Below the pieces are notes generated by a model that had not been told where the DNA came from, did not search any database, and saw only the letters and a program-made list of their open reading frames with translations. Shown piece by piece: positions 26,479-37,440 of a DNA stretch of 64,000 nucleotides (the stretch's first letter is position 1; each line of letters begins with the position of its first letter). The stretch is taken from contig JALGQZ010000003.1 of NCBI GenBank assembly GCA_023105745.1, positions 43,300,185 to 43,364,184 on the forward strand, in the 5' to 3' direction. This stretch comes from Austropuccinia psidii (lineage: Eukaryota > Basidiomycota > Pucciniomycetes > Pucciniales > Sphaerophragmiaceae). Position numbers and translations under genes: made by a program.

Positions 26479-26974
26479 CCAAGTTGGTTTCCATAGAAGT
26501 GATTGTTGTATAATTATTCAATTGAACCACAATAGCATTAATTTGAACTATTTACAATAAAAAGTCAGCCTCTAACTATTTAAAATTCAAAATCCATGTT
26601 TATCATACTAATCAATCCATTTCAAAGCCACCGTTTTTGCTATTCACATTTGAGAATCAGAAAACATTCAAACAAATCACATTCAAATGCTACAAGAGCA
26701 GTAGACTATTAACAAAAAAATTGTTTATCTTAACCTTTTTGAAACCTATCCATTAGCAAGCCACAAACTATTCACAAAGAACAAGTAACTATTTACATTC
26801 TATAAGATATTTTTCTCTCACACAAAACTCCCATTGAACTCTTTTATCTTTACTTTTAGCCTGTCAATACCAAAAGTCTTCCTCAAAATACTCCATTTTC
26901 AAAGGTTAAGCTTTCCTGCCACTTGCGTCCCAAGCATCGGACATTATGAAATCTTCTCAAGCTTCTTGATTTTC
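26479..26974. other. Spacer between two convergent pseudogenes
   Basis: About 0.5 kb of AT-rich DNA between the 3' ends of the tnp2 relic (plus) and the rust-family relic (minus). No ORF is supported. Confidence 0.4.
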
Positions 26975-28694
26975 TTAATAGTCTTCATCAATTTCCTCTG
27001 GTTCAAGCTCTATTTCACCTTTTTCAATTTCCATGATTTCCTTGTTGACCAAATGGTTGTCAAAATCCTTTTGAGCCATTGCCCTGTCTAAGTCCACACT
27101 TTCATCATCACCCAAACTACCATCATTGCTATCCCTGTTGCTACTTTGTGGAGTTCTAGGTTCAATCTTGCAAGCTTTGATTGTTGAATCCCAGTATTTA
27201 TAGTTTAAGGAAATATAGCTAAGTCTTTCATTGGGATGTTGTTTTCCTCCAGGATGTAGCTCTTTGATTGAAACAAATGCGACCTCTGATAAATCAGCAA
27301 CCATTAGTTTTTGTGAGTGATCTGGTTCATTGAACCATTTGGGTCTGTAAAAGTCTATTGGCACATTTTTGGGAGTCTTTTTGAATTCAGAGATAATTGG
27401 AATCTTGGGCCTCTGATGAATTCGTTGATTTGATTGGCAACCCATCATCTTCTCAACTTCTTTAATCTTGCAGTCAAAACGGCGAAAGAAGGCAGTAGCA
27501 TTCTCAGATCAGTAGGCAAGTGTTTTAATGACATACATTCCTGCCTTTGAATTGTATTCATCATTGCTATGAGCATTAACATCTGATGCAATTACTTGAT
27601 ACCTTGTTGCATAATTGTTTGCCACTAAAAACTTGTAATTCCAATCACGTAGCTTTTGTAAAACATCCCTCAGGTCAGAATTTTTTCCAAAATTATCTCA
27701 ATTGAAAAAAAACCCTTACTCTTTGTCTTGCCTGATGCACTACCTTCCTCTCCACCTCATGTTCATTCCATCCTTTCTCTTTAGATTCATTCTTATACTT
27801 TTCAGCCAATACATAATTCACATAGTGATCATATGCAGTACAAAGTAAGCCAAGATCACCACAGTAAGTAAGATTGGCACACATATATTGATAAGCACTG
27901 CTACAAGAAATTTGTCAAAATGTCATCAAGGCCACAATCCAACATGCCTTGTTATAAAGGGAATCTGGTGCCCAAATACAAATTCCCATTGCATGAAAGT
28001 ATGTAATGTAGAAATCTTGCATGTTAATAGTTTTTTTACCTATCTTTCTTTTGCAAGCTCGTGCATCACGTAAAGTTTGGACTTGAGCTTTGTTGATCAA
28101 TTTGACATCTTGAGAGTTATGTGCAACATTCTGAACTTCTTTGGCACTGGAAAATCTTTGATAGAACTCCTTCAGTAATTGCTTGTCTGGAGCTGTTGGG
28201 ATTGCTCCTGGAGTAAGCATCCCCCACAAAAGTTCTATGTGTATGTATAAAGCTTCCTAAACACATTTTCAAACAAGATTAGCTAATTGAGTTTTGGTCA
28301 GTTCTAACAAGCTTCACACCTTTGTATATTTGAAATCAAGAGGTGCATCTTGCATGAGCATTTGAATTGGATTGTGTCTTACTGATGAAGATGGTCTTGC
28401 TTGGGGATGTTGGGATCTTCTGGTTTGTGTTGTTTGTGCTCTACTGCTGCTTGCTTTTGGATAATTATGCACTTGATCTTCAAAAATAATGTGGTGCCCC
28501 TTTCCTTTATCTGTGTTTTGATTTTTGCTTCCCCAAGGATTTTCTTTGGCTTGAGCATTGGTTTCTTCTTGCTGCAACAACCTGGCAAATGATTTTTTGC
28601 TTTGTGAAATGACATTTTGAATTTGTTGAGCATTGGCCTGGCATGATGAGCTCCCTGTTGGTTGAGCATGAGAATTGTGATGGGGAAACCCCAT
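26975..28694 (-). pseudogene. Decayed member of a rust multi-copy hypothetical family
   Basis: Starts at ATG 28694 (MGFPHHNSHAQPTGSSS). Exon 1 is a low-complexity Ser/Gln-rich region to 28320. A 63-nt intron 28319-28257 (GTGTGA...TTTAG) follows in phase, then EALYIHIELLWGMLTPGAIP. Conserved-looking blocks follow: LKEFYQRFSSAKEVQ, SLYNKACWIVALMTF, MCANLTYCGDLGLLCTAYDH (27823-27884) and NAHSNDEYNSKAGMYVIKTL. FFRRFD, KIPIISEFKKTPKNVPIDFY and an acidic tail end at 26975. Two in-frame TGA codons (27915-27917 and 27509-27511) sit where the family, as I remember it in Puccinia, has arginine, and a small intron or indel lies near 27660-27710. Function unknown; no transposase motifs. It is convergent with the tnp2 relic and may be the second gene of that element. 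Confidence 0.65.
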
Positions 28695-29100
28695 TTTAAT
28701 TAATTCTTTTAAAAGGAAAGGCCGTTGATTATGAAATGATAAAAAACAACAGTATTCAAGGAATTCAAATTAGATAAAAATTATTTGTAGTATTAATTCA
28801 ATAAAAATAAGTTTTGTAGATAAACCAAACGTATGTAATGAGGTTAAATGGGCTGGAGAAGTTGAGAATGTGAGGAGTTTTAAACCAATCAAAAGACAAT
28901 TAAAAAATCTAAATGTATGAGGCAAAGGAATGAGAAATAGCTTAAAATCACCATGCTATGGTGTTCCTAGTTTTTATCTGGGGAATTTGAAGCAGGTGAG
29001 CAATAGATAAGAAAGGAATGGCTCAAATGGAGAGCCTTTATTAGACCTTGCTTACCGTTCCTATCATACCTATTGTATTTATAAGACTTCAGTTATATAT
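28695..29100. other. AT-rich upstream flank of rust-family pseudogene
   Basis: Non-coding. If the upstream pseudogene belongs to a transposon, its terminus should lie here; no inverted repeat was recognised. Confidence 0.3.
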
Positions 29101-29893
29101 TACATATTACATTTCACTGCAAGCGCAGCAATCTTGAGACCACGCGCAGCAGCCGCAGCGTCAGGACGACGCTCCATTCTTCAACGTCAGCTGTCTGCCG
29201 GCGTTTGGCTCCTTGAAATAATCCACTTCAATCCAGCGGAATCCTCCTTGCCAAATCACACATCCCTGGATCGCCCTCATCCCCTGGATCTCAAGCCATT
29301 TGGTCTCATCCTTCCTCCGTGGATATCGATCTCGTTATAGGATTTCTGGGTCTCATCGCCGCATCCATCGCCGAGCCATGATCGCTGATCCTGGGCTTGA
29401 GCTAGTCGCTCGGCCAGTGAGATCGCTAATCACCAGCTACGACTCCTAGCTTCGTTCGGGAATTCGATAGCCACTATCTGGCGACATGGATGATGCCATC
29501 CTCAAAGCCAAATCGATGGCAACCAGCTATCGTCAACATGCCCAAGATCTCATCCTGTAGACCGAGATGGTCCGATAGAGTTCCTATCCATCCTCATGGC
29601 ACTCTGACAGCCTCTAGAGTCCAACCGACGACGCTATAACATTCTAAATCGACACAAATAGACAAGTTATCATTGCAAATACACATTTCTGCCAGATCGG
29701 CATCAAACAAGTCGCTTCATCACAGGCTAAACACAGAACGAGTGAAACTCTTGTTGGCATTCTTGCTCGAGAAGTCAAGTCAAACTTATGAGACCAATAT
29801 CATTTCAACGAAAATAACTACACTCTTTATCGTCCTCAATTCTAGGCTTCAAATCCCCGGCCAGCTCCCTCTTTGATTCGCGATACCTTCAAA
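29101..29893. other. GC-richer, CpG-containing island without a recognised gene
   Basis: Base composition changes sharply at about 29115, with many CpG up to about 29660. Open frames on the plus strand (29134-29340, MRPRAAAAASGRRS; 29479-29553, MDDAILKAKSMATSYR; 29673-29876) are short and unlike any family I know. It could be part of a host gene, a relatively recent insertion, or the 3' region of the secreted repeat protein on the minus strand. Confidence 0.35.
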
Positions 29894-30568
29894 TTATTTA
29901 TCGCCTTTGTAGTCACCGCTATCTTTGGAGTCTTTATCATCTTCGGATTCTTCATCATCTCCGGATTCTTCTTCATCTCCGGATTCTTCATCATCTCCGG
30001 ATTCTTCATCATCTCCGGATTCTTCTTCATCTCCGGATTCTTCTTCATCTCCGGATTCTTCATCAGATTGGGACTTTCCGCTATCTTCGGAGGCGCCACC
30101 GCCCAATCCTCCTCCCAGACCTGGAATTTTTGGCATGCTGAAACCACCTCCCGAATCACCTCCTCCCAGACCTGGAATTTTGGGCATACTGAAACCGCCA
30201 CCCGAATCACCTCCTCCCAGACCTGGAATTTTTGGCATGCTGAAACCACCTCCCGAATCTCCCCCTCCCAGACCTGGAATTTTTGGCATACTGAAACCGC
30301 TACCCGAATCACCTCCTCCCAGACCTGGAATTTTTGGCATACTGAAACCGCCACCCGAATCACCTCCTCCCAGACCTGGAATTTTTGGCATACTGAAACC
30401 GCTATCCATACCGGGAATGCTACCAAAACGACGATCAAGCCTTCTCAAAGTTCGACTTTGGATTTGAGGAATATTCATCTGTAATGTTGAAGATACAAGG
30501 ACCAGCCCAAGTACTAATTTTACAAGCCATGTTGAAACTAAAAAACACATGTCGAATATGCTTTGCAC
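29894..30568 (-). CDS. Secreted repeat protein, Gly/Pro repeats plus acidic tail
   Basis: 224 aa from ATG 30568; a second in-frame ATG at 30550 is equally plausible and puts the hydrophobic signal peptide (CFLVSTWLVKLVLGLVLVSS) closer to the N-terminus. After a short basic stretch (RTLRRLDRRFG, possible Kex2-type dibasic sites) come six near-identical 17-residue repeats of FSMPKIPGLGGGDSGGG (51-nt DNA unit, about 30100-30410). The tail is seven copies of a 6-residue acidic unit, EESGD(E/D) (18-nt unit, about 29940-30066). No cysteine-rich domain and no known enzyme motif. Long open frames on other strands and frames are shadows of the repeats. The design suggests a secreted structural or host-interface protein; function unknown. 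The intact frame, signal peptide and CpG content argue for a real host gene. Confidence 0.7.
   Translation of the reverse strand: MQSIFDMCFLVSTWLVKLVLGLVLVSSTLQMNIPQIQSRTLRRLDRRFGSIPGMDSGFSMPKIPGLGGGDSGGGFSMPKIPGLGGGDSGSGFSMPKIPGLGGGDSGGGFSMPKIPGLGGGDSGGGFSMPKIPGLGGGDSGGGFSMPKIPGLGGGLGGGASEDSGKSQSDEESGDEEESGDEEESGDDEESGDDEESGDEEESGDDEESEDDKDSKDSGDYKGDK
29940..30066 (-). repeat. 18-bp tandem repeat coding the acidic tail
   Basis: About seven units of GGATTCTTCATCATCTCC-like sequence on the plus strand, alternating TCATCATC and TCTTCATC variants, coding EESGDD/EESGDE. Confidence 0.8.
30100..30410 (-). repeat. 51-bp tandem repeat, six copies
   Basis: CCCAGACCTGGAATTTTTGG recurs every 51 bp. 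Copies differ only at a few positions (for example GGCATGCTG/GGCATACTG and CCACCTCC/CCGCCACC), pointing to recent unequal exchange. Confidence 0.88.
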
Positions 30569-31440
30569 AAAAAAGAGTTTTCAAGCTTGAATGAAAATGT
30601 AAAGCTGAAATAAAATAAAACTAATATTCTTTTCAAAAAAAGGTAAAAAGTAAATTATATCTTGCAAGTCCTGACCTAAGGAACCAAATTATGTCGGTAA
30701 GAATTTACAACTGCTAAACTTCTGCAACAAGAAGATAGACTTATATATACCAAAATAATAATAATAATAATAATAAACGTCATGAGACTTTAGAATCCTT
30801 TCATAGAGTCCCAAGGACGGTCTAGAAAATGCAAAGTCCGAGATTTTGGACTACTTTGGATCAGAAATTCTAAAGAAATTGTAGTAGATAGAGATTTAGA
30901 TCGTCATGCAAAGTCTTATGAAGTTAGATCTCCATAGTGGGATGAAAGGGCAAATCAGGCAACCTTTGCCACATACGCTTCGGTAGCTGAGGTAAATCAT
31001 TTCTCATCAGGATCCAAATCGAACTCGTAACATCATCAAGCTTTAATCGTAATAACGATAAAAAATTTGAAAAAAAGAAAAAAAAGTACCAGTCAGTATT
31101 TGATTATCATTCAAGAGCATCAGCAACCATTTCGGTAGTTTTTTCTGTTATTTACAATCTATACAGCCCTTCACCGAATTTAGAAATACTGTAGGATTTT
31201 GCAATTTGTAGCCACAGACTTTTACTGAATCTCCTTCCCAAGCACAATCGCAAGGAGGGGGGCTGGGGCGGGGGGGACCCCAAGGTGCACGCCCCTTCTC
31301 AAAATTTCGATGTGGGGGCTCGGCGGGACTTCTTTTTTAGGGCTGCACACACAACTCATAAACTTTTCATGCCTCATCATCATTCTCAAATCTTGATTTC
31401 TTATCTTCAAAATCCTCATTTCTTACTTAATTGTGACACT
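30569..31440. other. Non-coding flank with G-rich tract
   Basis: Promoter side of the secreted repeat gene, then a GC-rich patch at 31240-31345 including G-runs of 6, 4 and 7 at 31257-31276. No gene recognised; the patch could be the end of a transposon. Confidence 0.35.
30741..30749 (-). promoter_or_regulatory. Possible TATA box of the secreted repeat gene
   Basis: TATATATAA on the minus strand about 170 bp upstream of the ATG at 30568. An AAT microsatellite lies just upstream at about 30753-30776. Confidence 0.35.
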
Positions 31441-31499
31441 TGATTTTTTTTCAAACTTCCTCTTCTTACTTCTAGTCTGGCAACCTACTTCAAAAGTCC

Positions 31500-32130
31500 A
31501 AGGCCCATGAGGTCACATATGAATGATGATGCTTCTTCTCATTGTTGAAAGGCCAACTGTGCTTACTGCAATGATGTTTTTAATGAAGCTTTACCACCTT
31601 AAATTTTGATGTACATCAAAAGCACCTACTCAAAAATTCCACCAGGAACAAAATCAAAATATATTCATGCAGTCCTGAAAAGCACAATTAGTAGCAAGTC
31701 AAAAGAAATATCTGAGAGATCCACCAATTCAATTCTCAGTCTTTGTAATTGGATTCATAGTTCTCCCACACCATCTCAAGTGAGTGAAACTTCCAATTGT
31801 ATCACGCTATCATTAGAATCTTATTTCAGGGCTGTCAGTAATCATCAAACAATTGAGCTTTGTGAGATATTCCTTAAAGCACTCATTATCTCCAACATAC
31901 CTTTTTTATTTTTGAATAAAAATTCCTTTAAGAACTACCAAAGAGCATTAGTCTGATCACCTTATAAAATTTCTAATTGTGATTTGATTTGTAAGTATGC
32001 TCTCCCCTTGCTTCATACTAAGCATGAAGGAAGCATCCTTCACCAAGTCTCCTCTTCACAAGGCACTAACTTCTCTATTAATTGTTGTACAAATATCCCT
32101 GGCTTCTCAGTATATGTGTTACTGCTTTTA
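31500..32130 (+). pseudogene. hAT transposase fragment, N-terminal part only
   Basis: Reads KANCAYCNDVFN (BED-type Cys pair, about 31553-31588), then a stop. MYIKSTYSKIPPGTKSKYIH begins at about 31609, and KALIISNIPFLFLNKNSFKN runs across 31879-31938. A TGA at 31954-31956 and then SPYKISNCDLI and LPLLHTKHEGSILHQVSSSQ follow. These blocks match the N-terminal half of the hAT relic at 14440. The frame ends at about 32130, where an extremely A/T-rich tract begins. It is truncated and dead. Confidence 0.7.
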
Positions 32131-32543
32131 AAATTTTAATAAATCAATTAAATAATTAAAATATTGCAACTCAACCTAAAACAACATAAAAGTGAATATA
32201 TATATATATATATATATATATAATTCATTTAATAAGTAAAAAGTACCTTTAAAAAACATTTTTGAAAGTTTCAATGAATTCAAATTTTTTGGTTTTTTAT
32301 TTAATTTAAATTTAATGAAATCTCTCTCTAAATATTTATCAATCTAATTATATTAATTTTTTGATTTTTTATCTCAAAAAATTCTTAAAAAAGAAAAAAA
32401 TAAAGAAAAATAAAAAGAAAAAATTTGTAATTTTTTTTTTTTTTTTTGCAATTTCCAGCTCTTATCTTAAGAAATTAAATAAAATAAAATGATGATTTTA
32501 TTTATTTTTTTTTTTTTGAGTAAAGAGATACTAGAAAAAATTT

Positions 32544-32578
<35 letters not shown>

Positions 32579-33019
32579 AACATAATAATAATCCCAAAAT
32601 ATTATTAAATTTTTACAATTTTACTATTAAAAAAAGATTAATTTGTATTCAAATGTAAGTTTTTTTAAGTCACAAAAATGTAAGATATTTGTTATTTTTT
32701 TAACAATTTATGACTAAAAGAAAATTTTATAATAAAAATATAAAACCAAGGTTTTCATCTTTTAAAACAAAAAAATATTCTCAAACTTAATCTAATTTTT
32801 GAGGTTATTATTTAAATATATATATATATTTTCTTATTTTCTTTAATTTCTTCTCAAGATAATAAAATTATATCACATTTTTTTGTTTAATCTTTTTTTT
32901 TTCTAAGTAATAAATTTGGAAAATATGACAAAATTTTATCTTCTTTAAAAGTCACCATAGAACAAAAAAATAAATAAATATAAATTTTTAATAATATCCT
33001 TAAAATTTAGTCAAATAAT

Positions 33020-33053
<34 letters not shown>

Positions 33054-34050
33054 TAAAGAAAACATAAGAGATCATGATTTCTTATTAAAATATTAAATTT
33101 TTTTTTTTATAAATAAAAACCTATTAAAAATTTATTATATTATAAATAATATTTTATTAAAATTATAAAAAAAAAAAATCTCAAAAAATTTGTTTATTTT
33201 ATATTTGTTTATTTTATATTTGTTTTTTTTTTTTTTTTTTTTTTTTTTTTTGAATAAAAAAAAAATAAATAATCAAATTAAGATTTAATTATATTTTTTT
33301 ACTTTTAGATATATATTTTTATTTATATTTTTTTTTGGAAAAAAAAAAAAAAAAAAAGAAAATAAAAAATTAAAAATTGAAAATATATATATATATATAT
33401 ATATATTAAATTAAATTTAAAATTTATTTAAAATATATTTTTTAATAAGAGAAAAAAAAAAATTGAATTTCAATTTTAATTAGTTATTTATAAAACTCAA
33501 TATAAGGCAATTTTGGTAAGTAATACATAAGTTTATAAGTAAAAACATGTAAGGGATTCCTTGAGCCAATTTTAAATTCAAATGAAACAAAAAAATCTGT
33601 ATTGATTCAAAACCTCCCAAAACCCAACAAAAAAAGGGTTTTCCCCACAAAACCCCTCTAATCCAATTGTTTCAGACCAAACACCCAAATAATCCACAAT
33701 ATCCCCCCCCCAAACATTTTTTTTTAAAAAAGAAAGCATTAACAAAGAAATTTTGAAAATCTTTTCACACTGTTTTTTTTTATTTTTTAACCCCAAAGAC
33801 TGAATTTTCCTCACAAACAACCTGCTTACAAGCCTCTAAAATTCCTTTTTTTTTCATCTTCCTTCTTCTTTTATTCCTAAATTCAAACCTCTTCATTTAA
33901 CCTTTTCCAACTTTATTTGACTTTTCAAACCTTTTATCACTTCTTTTTTGAAAATTTTAAAAGGTTTTTTCCTAATTCCAAATCCACAAATTCCCAAATT
34001 TTTTTTTTTTTTAATTTTTACATATTTTTCACAAAATTATGATTTAAACT
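32131..34050. repeat. Extreme A/T tract region with homopolymers and TA microsatellites
   Basis: Almost only A and T, including (TA)n at about 32196-32222, a T-then-A run near 32548-32580, poly-T near 33022-33052 and 33224-33252, poly-A near 33339-33357 and (AT)n near 33384-33406. No coding sequence. Confidence 0.85.
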
Positions 34051-34054
34051 CCAA

Positions 34055-36440
34055 CTTAAAGTGAATTTAAGACAATTAAGATTCTTTGAAAGCATTTGAA
34101 TAATGTTTCCAAGGTTAAGGGGTATACTGTGTCCACATTGAGGTGTGATATGAACCATAACCAAATTGAAATAGGTTATGACAGGTCTGGGACCCCAAAT
34201 TCCTACAAAACACCTCCAAAACAGTCACCTCAAGAAAGCTTGACTGTCCTTTTAGAATTTATGCCAGAAAATATGCCAAGAGTACCACTTGGACTCTTAA
34301 AGTCAAAAATCCTGAACATAGCCATGATGCCACTGAAAATATCATGGCACATCCTGCTTTCAGAAAATTTAATGAGCAAAAAACATCCAAAATTTCTCAA
34401 ATTTCTGAATCACTTCTCATGCCAAAGAGAATTAAGGCCCAATTATGCAGCCAGAGGAATTCTGACATGCCTATAATCCTTAAAAGAATTTACAACCAAG
34501 TCAAGAAACTCAAGAAAGACAAACTGCAAGGCAGAAGGTCCATTGATGACCTTATTAACACCCTCAAAGAAGAAACTTTTGTGTAATCCTCTGTAAGGGG
34601 TTCTGAGGGGAACATTACCTCCTTATTTTTCACTCACCCCCTTGCCATAAAGCTGGTTCATGGCTTTTCTCATGTAATTCTTATGGATTGTACTTATAAA
34701 ACCAATGAGTAAAAACTTCCCCTTTTTCATATTTTTTGGATTCAGATCAACAAATAAGACTTTCTCTGTGTCTTTTTGTTTAATGAAAAAAATTAAACTG
34801 AACCCTCATAAACTTGTGAATTGAATCAATTGATAAAAGAATTTTTCAACAACAACAATATTTTTCTACCTCTAGTCATTCTTATTGACAGGAATTTGGA
34901 CTTAAAAAATTCTCTTAAGAATCTCTTCCCAAACTCAAAATTCATGTTATGAATTTGAAACATTAATAAAGATATATCTTCCCATTTGATGAAAAAAAAT
35001 TGGTCATGGAAATGATTTTAAAAATTTTATGGTCCTTTGAAATCAAGTAATATAATTTTATATTTCACTTTTATTATTTATATTGTTTTTATGAATAAAT
35101 TTGGGGTTTATTTATTCATCAACTGAAATTTTTTTTGAAAAGACAACCAGAAGAGGCTTCAAAAGAAAGTCAAAAATCCTGAAATATTGCAATATTTGGA
35201 CAAAATGGGGATTGCTCTTAAGGAGTATTATGTGCTAGTGGTCCCATGCCATGGTTAAAATTTTCTTCCAAAACTCCACTGTTACTATACTGGTAGTAGT
35301 TATGGCTCTTGAAATGGATTTAAAGAAAAAATTAATTGAAATAATTAACAGAATATCCAAAGAAATGATTGTCCATGTCAAGAATTTTCTTCCACACATT
35401 TGTTATATTAATGGAAAGGTGTCTCATTATGCCCTTCAGATGGCCTTGAAAATTTAAAAACCAAATTTTTCCCCAATGAAAAATGTAAAAACAAAAAAAA
35501 AATTATCAAGGGATTCCTTGAAAGAACAAGACCCAAGAGGAATTTTCCAAGTGCCAAAGGCTCCAGATATATGACTTCCATCCTAAATGAAATTTGAATT
35601 TACCTGTGAGAATTCTTTGATCATCAATTTTTTTTTCTTATTAACTAATAATCTTTGTCATATTATTCTCAGATTGATTATCAAGGTGATGATTAAAGTG
35701 TTGAGAAAGAAAGAAAGAAACCAAAAGAATATTTGAAGATATTGAGGAATTCCTTTTTTTTTCAAATACCAATGGAAGAAATCACCCAAATTATTCAACA
35801 TTTTCAAGATTTTTTGACTGGAAAATTCCCTTTTGATCAAATTCCTAAGAGTAAAGAGGATGATCAATATTATTAAGACAAACTACCATTCAAAAATATC
35901 TGTGGAAGAACTCAAGGAGCCAATAATAAGAATAAAAAAGATCCCTCAATATTCAAAATAATTGAAATCAAATTCAAGAGAAGAGCAAGATCCCCATCAA
36001 AGGTGGACAGCACAACAACATCAAGAAAAAATTCAATTTCACCCTGTCAGATTATGGAAGTCAATTCATCTGAAGATTCTGAAGCTTCATTATCCAAATC
36101 AATGAGTTCATCATATTCACTACCATCAGTAGCTGAATTGAATGAATATGGAAAGTCAGGAGTCACCCTTAGAAGGTTCAGAAGATTGAAAATGGGTAGC
36201 AAAACCTCACAAAGAAGGTCCCACAAGACTGCCATAACTTTGGAGATATATGTTACAATTGACTTGACCTGTGAGAATTTCCAAAGCAATTATCACACAA
36301 GTGATAAATTCTCCAAGATCTTTGTGAGTTTCTGCTTCATTTCAATGCATTGTTTTTTATTTTTTGACCTATTTTTATCATGTAAATGTCTCAGAAGACT
36401 TTCCAAAGTTTATATTAAAATACACCTTAAAGCCCATTGA
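34055..36440 (+). pseudogene. Mutator-like (MULE) transposase relic with FAR1-type domain
   Basis: The N-terminal Cys/His zinc-binding region is split over two frames: YDRSGTPNSYKT before about 34210, then RKLDCPFRIYARKYAKSTTW and NPEHSHDATE. MAHPAFRKFNEQKTSKISQI follows from 34344, with NQVKKLKKDKLQGRRSIDDL near 34495-34555. The DDE core is visible as THPLAIKLVHGFSHVILMDC (first Asp, about 34625-34690) and LPLVILIDRNLDLKNSLKNL (second Asp, about 34868-34930). Later pieces are HVKNFLPHICYINGKVSHYA (about 35380) and a Ser-rich C-terminal tail (SSEDSEASLSKSMSSSYSLP, about 36063-36125). At least three stops or frameshifts. I recall very similar proteins as abundant in rust genomes. Inactive; termini not found. 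Confidence 0.78.
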
Positions 36441-37002
36441 TGTCAAGGGTGATATAAACTGTGGCTACAGAACAGTATCACATCAAATTTGAAAGACTCA
36501 AGATCAATAGGCTTATGTCAGAGGTTACTTGACTGAATAAAGTAAAAAAAATAAAGAACTTTATGAAGCCATGAACACTTTCATTCACTCATTATCCTCT
36601 TATTTGGACATTATCTAGTGGTATGAAGATGTTGACCAGGCTCCAAAGAGAAAGTGAATTTCCATGTCTGATATGGGGGATCCAATTGAAAATAAGTATC
36701 AAAGACCAGTTTTATTTTATTCCAAATTCTAATCTTTCTCTTTTTTTCCCTTATTTCTGTCCTCCAAACAATAATCCACCCATTTTCATCTTCTTCTTGA
36801 TGAGATGTTCTCATTTTTCCCGTTGGATATCATCATTTTTAAAGTTTATCCAGTCCCCCTCAATTACTGTGAATTAGAAATTTTATTCCCAACCACAAAT
36901 CCTTGGGTGGGAAGATAAATTTAAGAAACATGGGATGTTATATTTATCCAATCTTCCTCCCCCCCTTGGAAAAAAACCAACTATTTTAGAGGTTGATTTA
37001 GA

Positions 37003-37045
<43 letters not shown>

Positions 37046-37440
37046 GCCTATTATCACACTCCTCAGTCCAAGTTATTGCTTAAATCCCACCTAAATCTCA
37101 TTTTAATAAAAAATGTGGCACTTTTGTACTTAGAAATTTTCCATTTTTCCAATTTGGCTGAATTTGAGAAATTTGGCAAAAAAAAGAGGGATCTTGACAT
37201 CCCATGTTGGAAAAGATTATAGCAAGAAAAATAAAAAAAAATCCTCAAAACTGAGGCTGAGGAATTTTTTTTTCAAAAAAAATAGGTCACTTATGTTTTT
37301 TTTTTTTTTTACTAAAAGATTATGTGGGTTTGCAAACACCCTTTCAAATAATTTTAAATTAAATTATTATTATTTTTTGTAAAAATAAAAAAACTCTTAA
37401 TTAGATAAAAAAATAATAATTATAAATTGGTTAAGTTCAA
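36441..37440. other. No gene; AT-rich DNA with TA microsatellite
   Basis: Short open frames only. A (TA)n run spans about 37006-37039. Confidence 0.45.
37006..37039. repeat. (TA)n microsatellite
   Basis: About 17 uninterrupted TA units. Confidence 0.9.

Noticed and set aside
29842..30484. Open frames of 180-203 aa on the plus strand and a 198-aa frame on the minus strand over the repeat gene
   Set aside because: A tandem repeat whose length is a multiple of three stays open in several frames; only the minus frame at 29894-30568 has a signal peptide.
29894..30568. Kex2-processed repeat precursor (ribosomal cyclic peptide type)
   Set aside because: The 17-residue repeats are not separated by dibasic KR sites; the only dibasic residues are before the first repeat.
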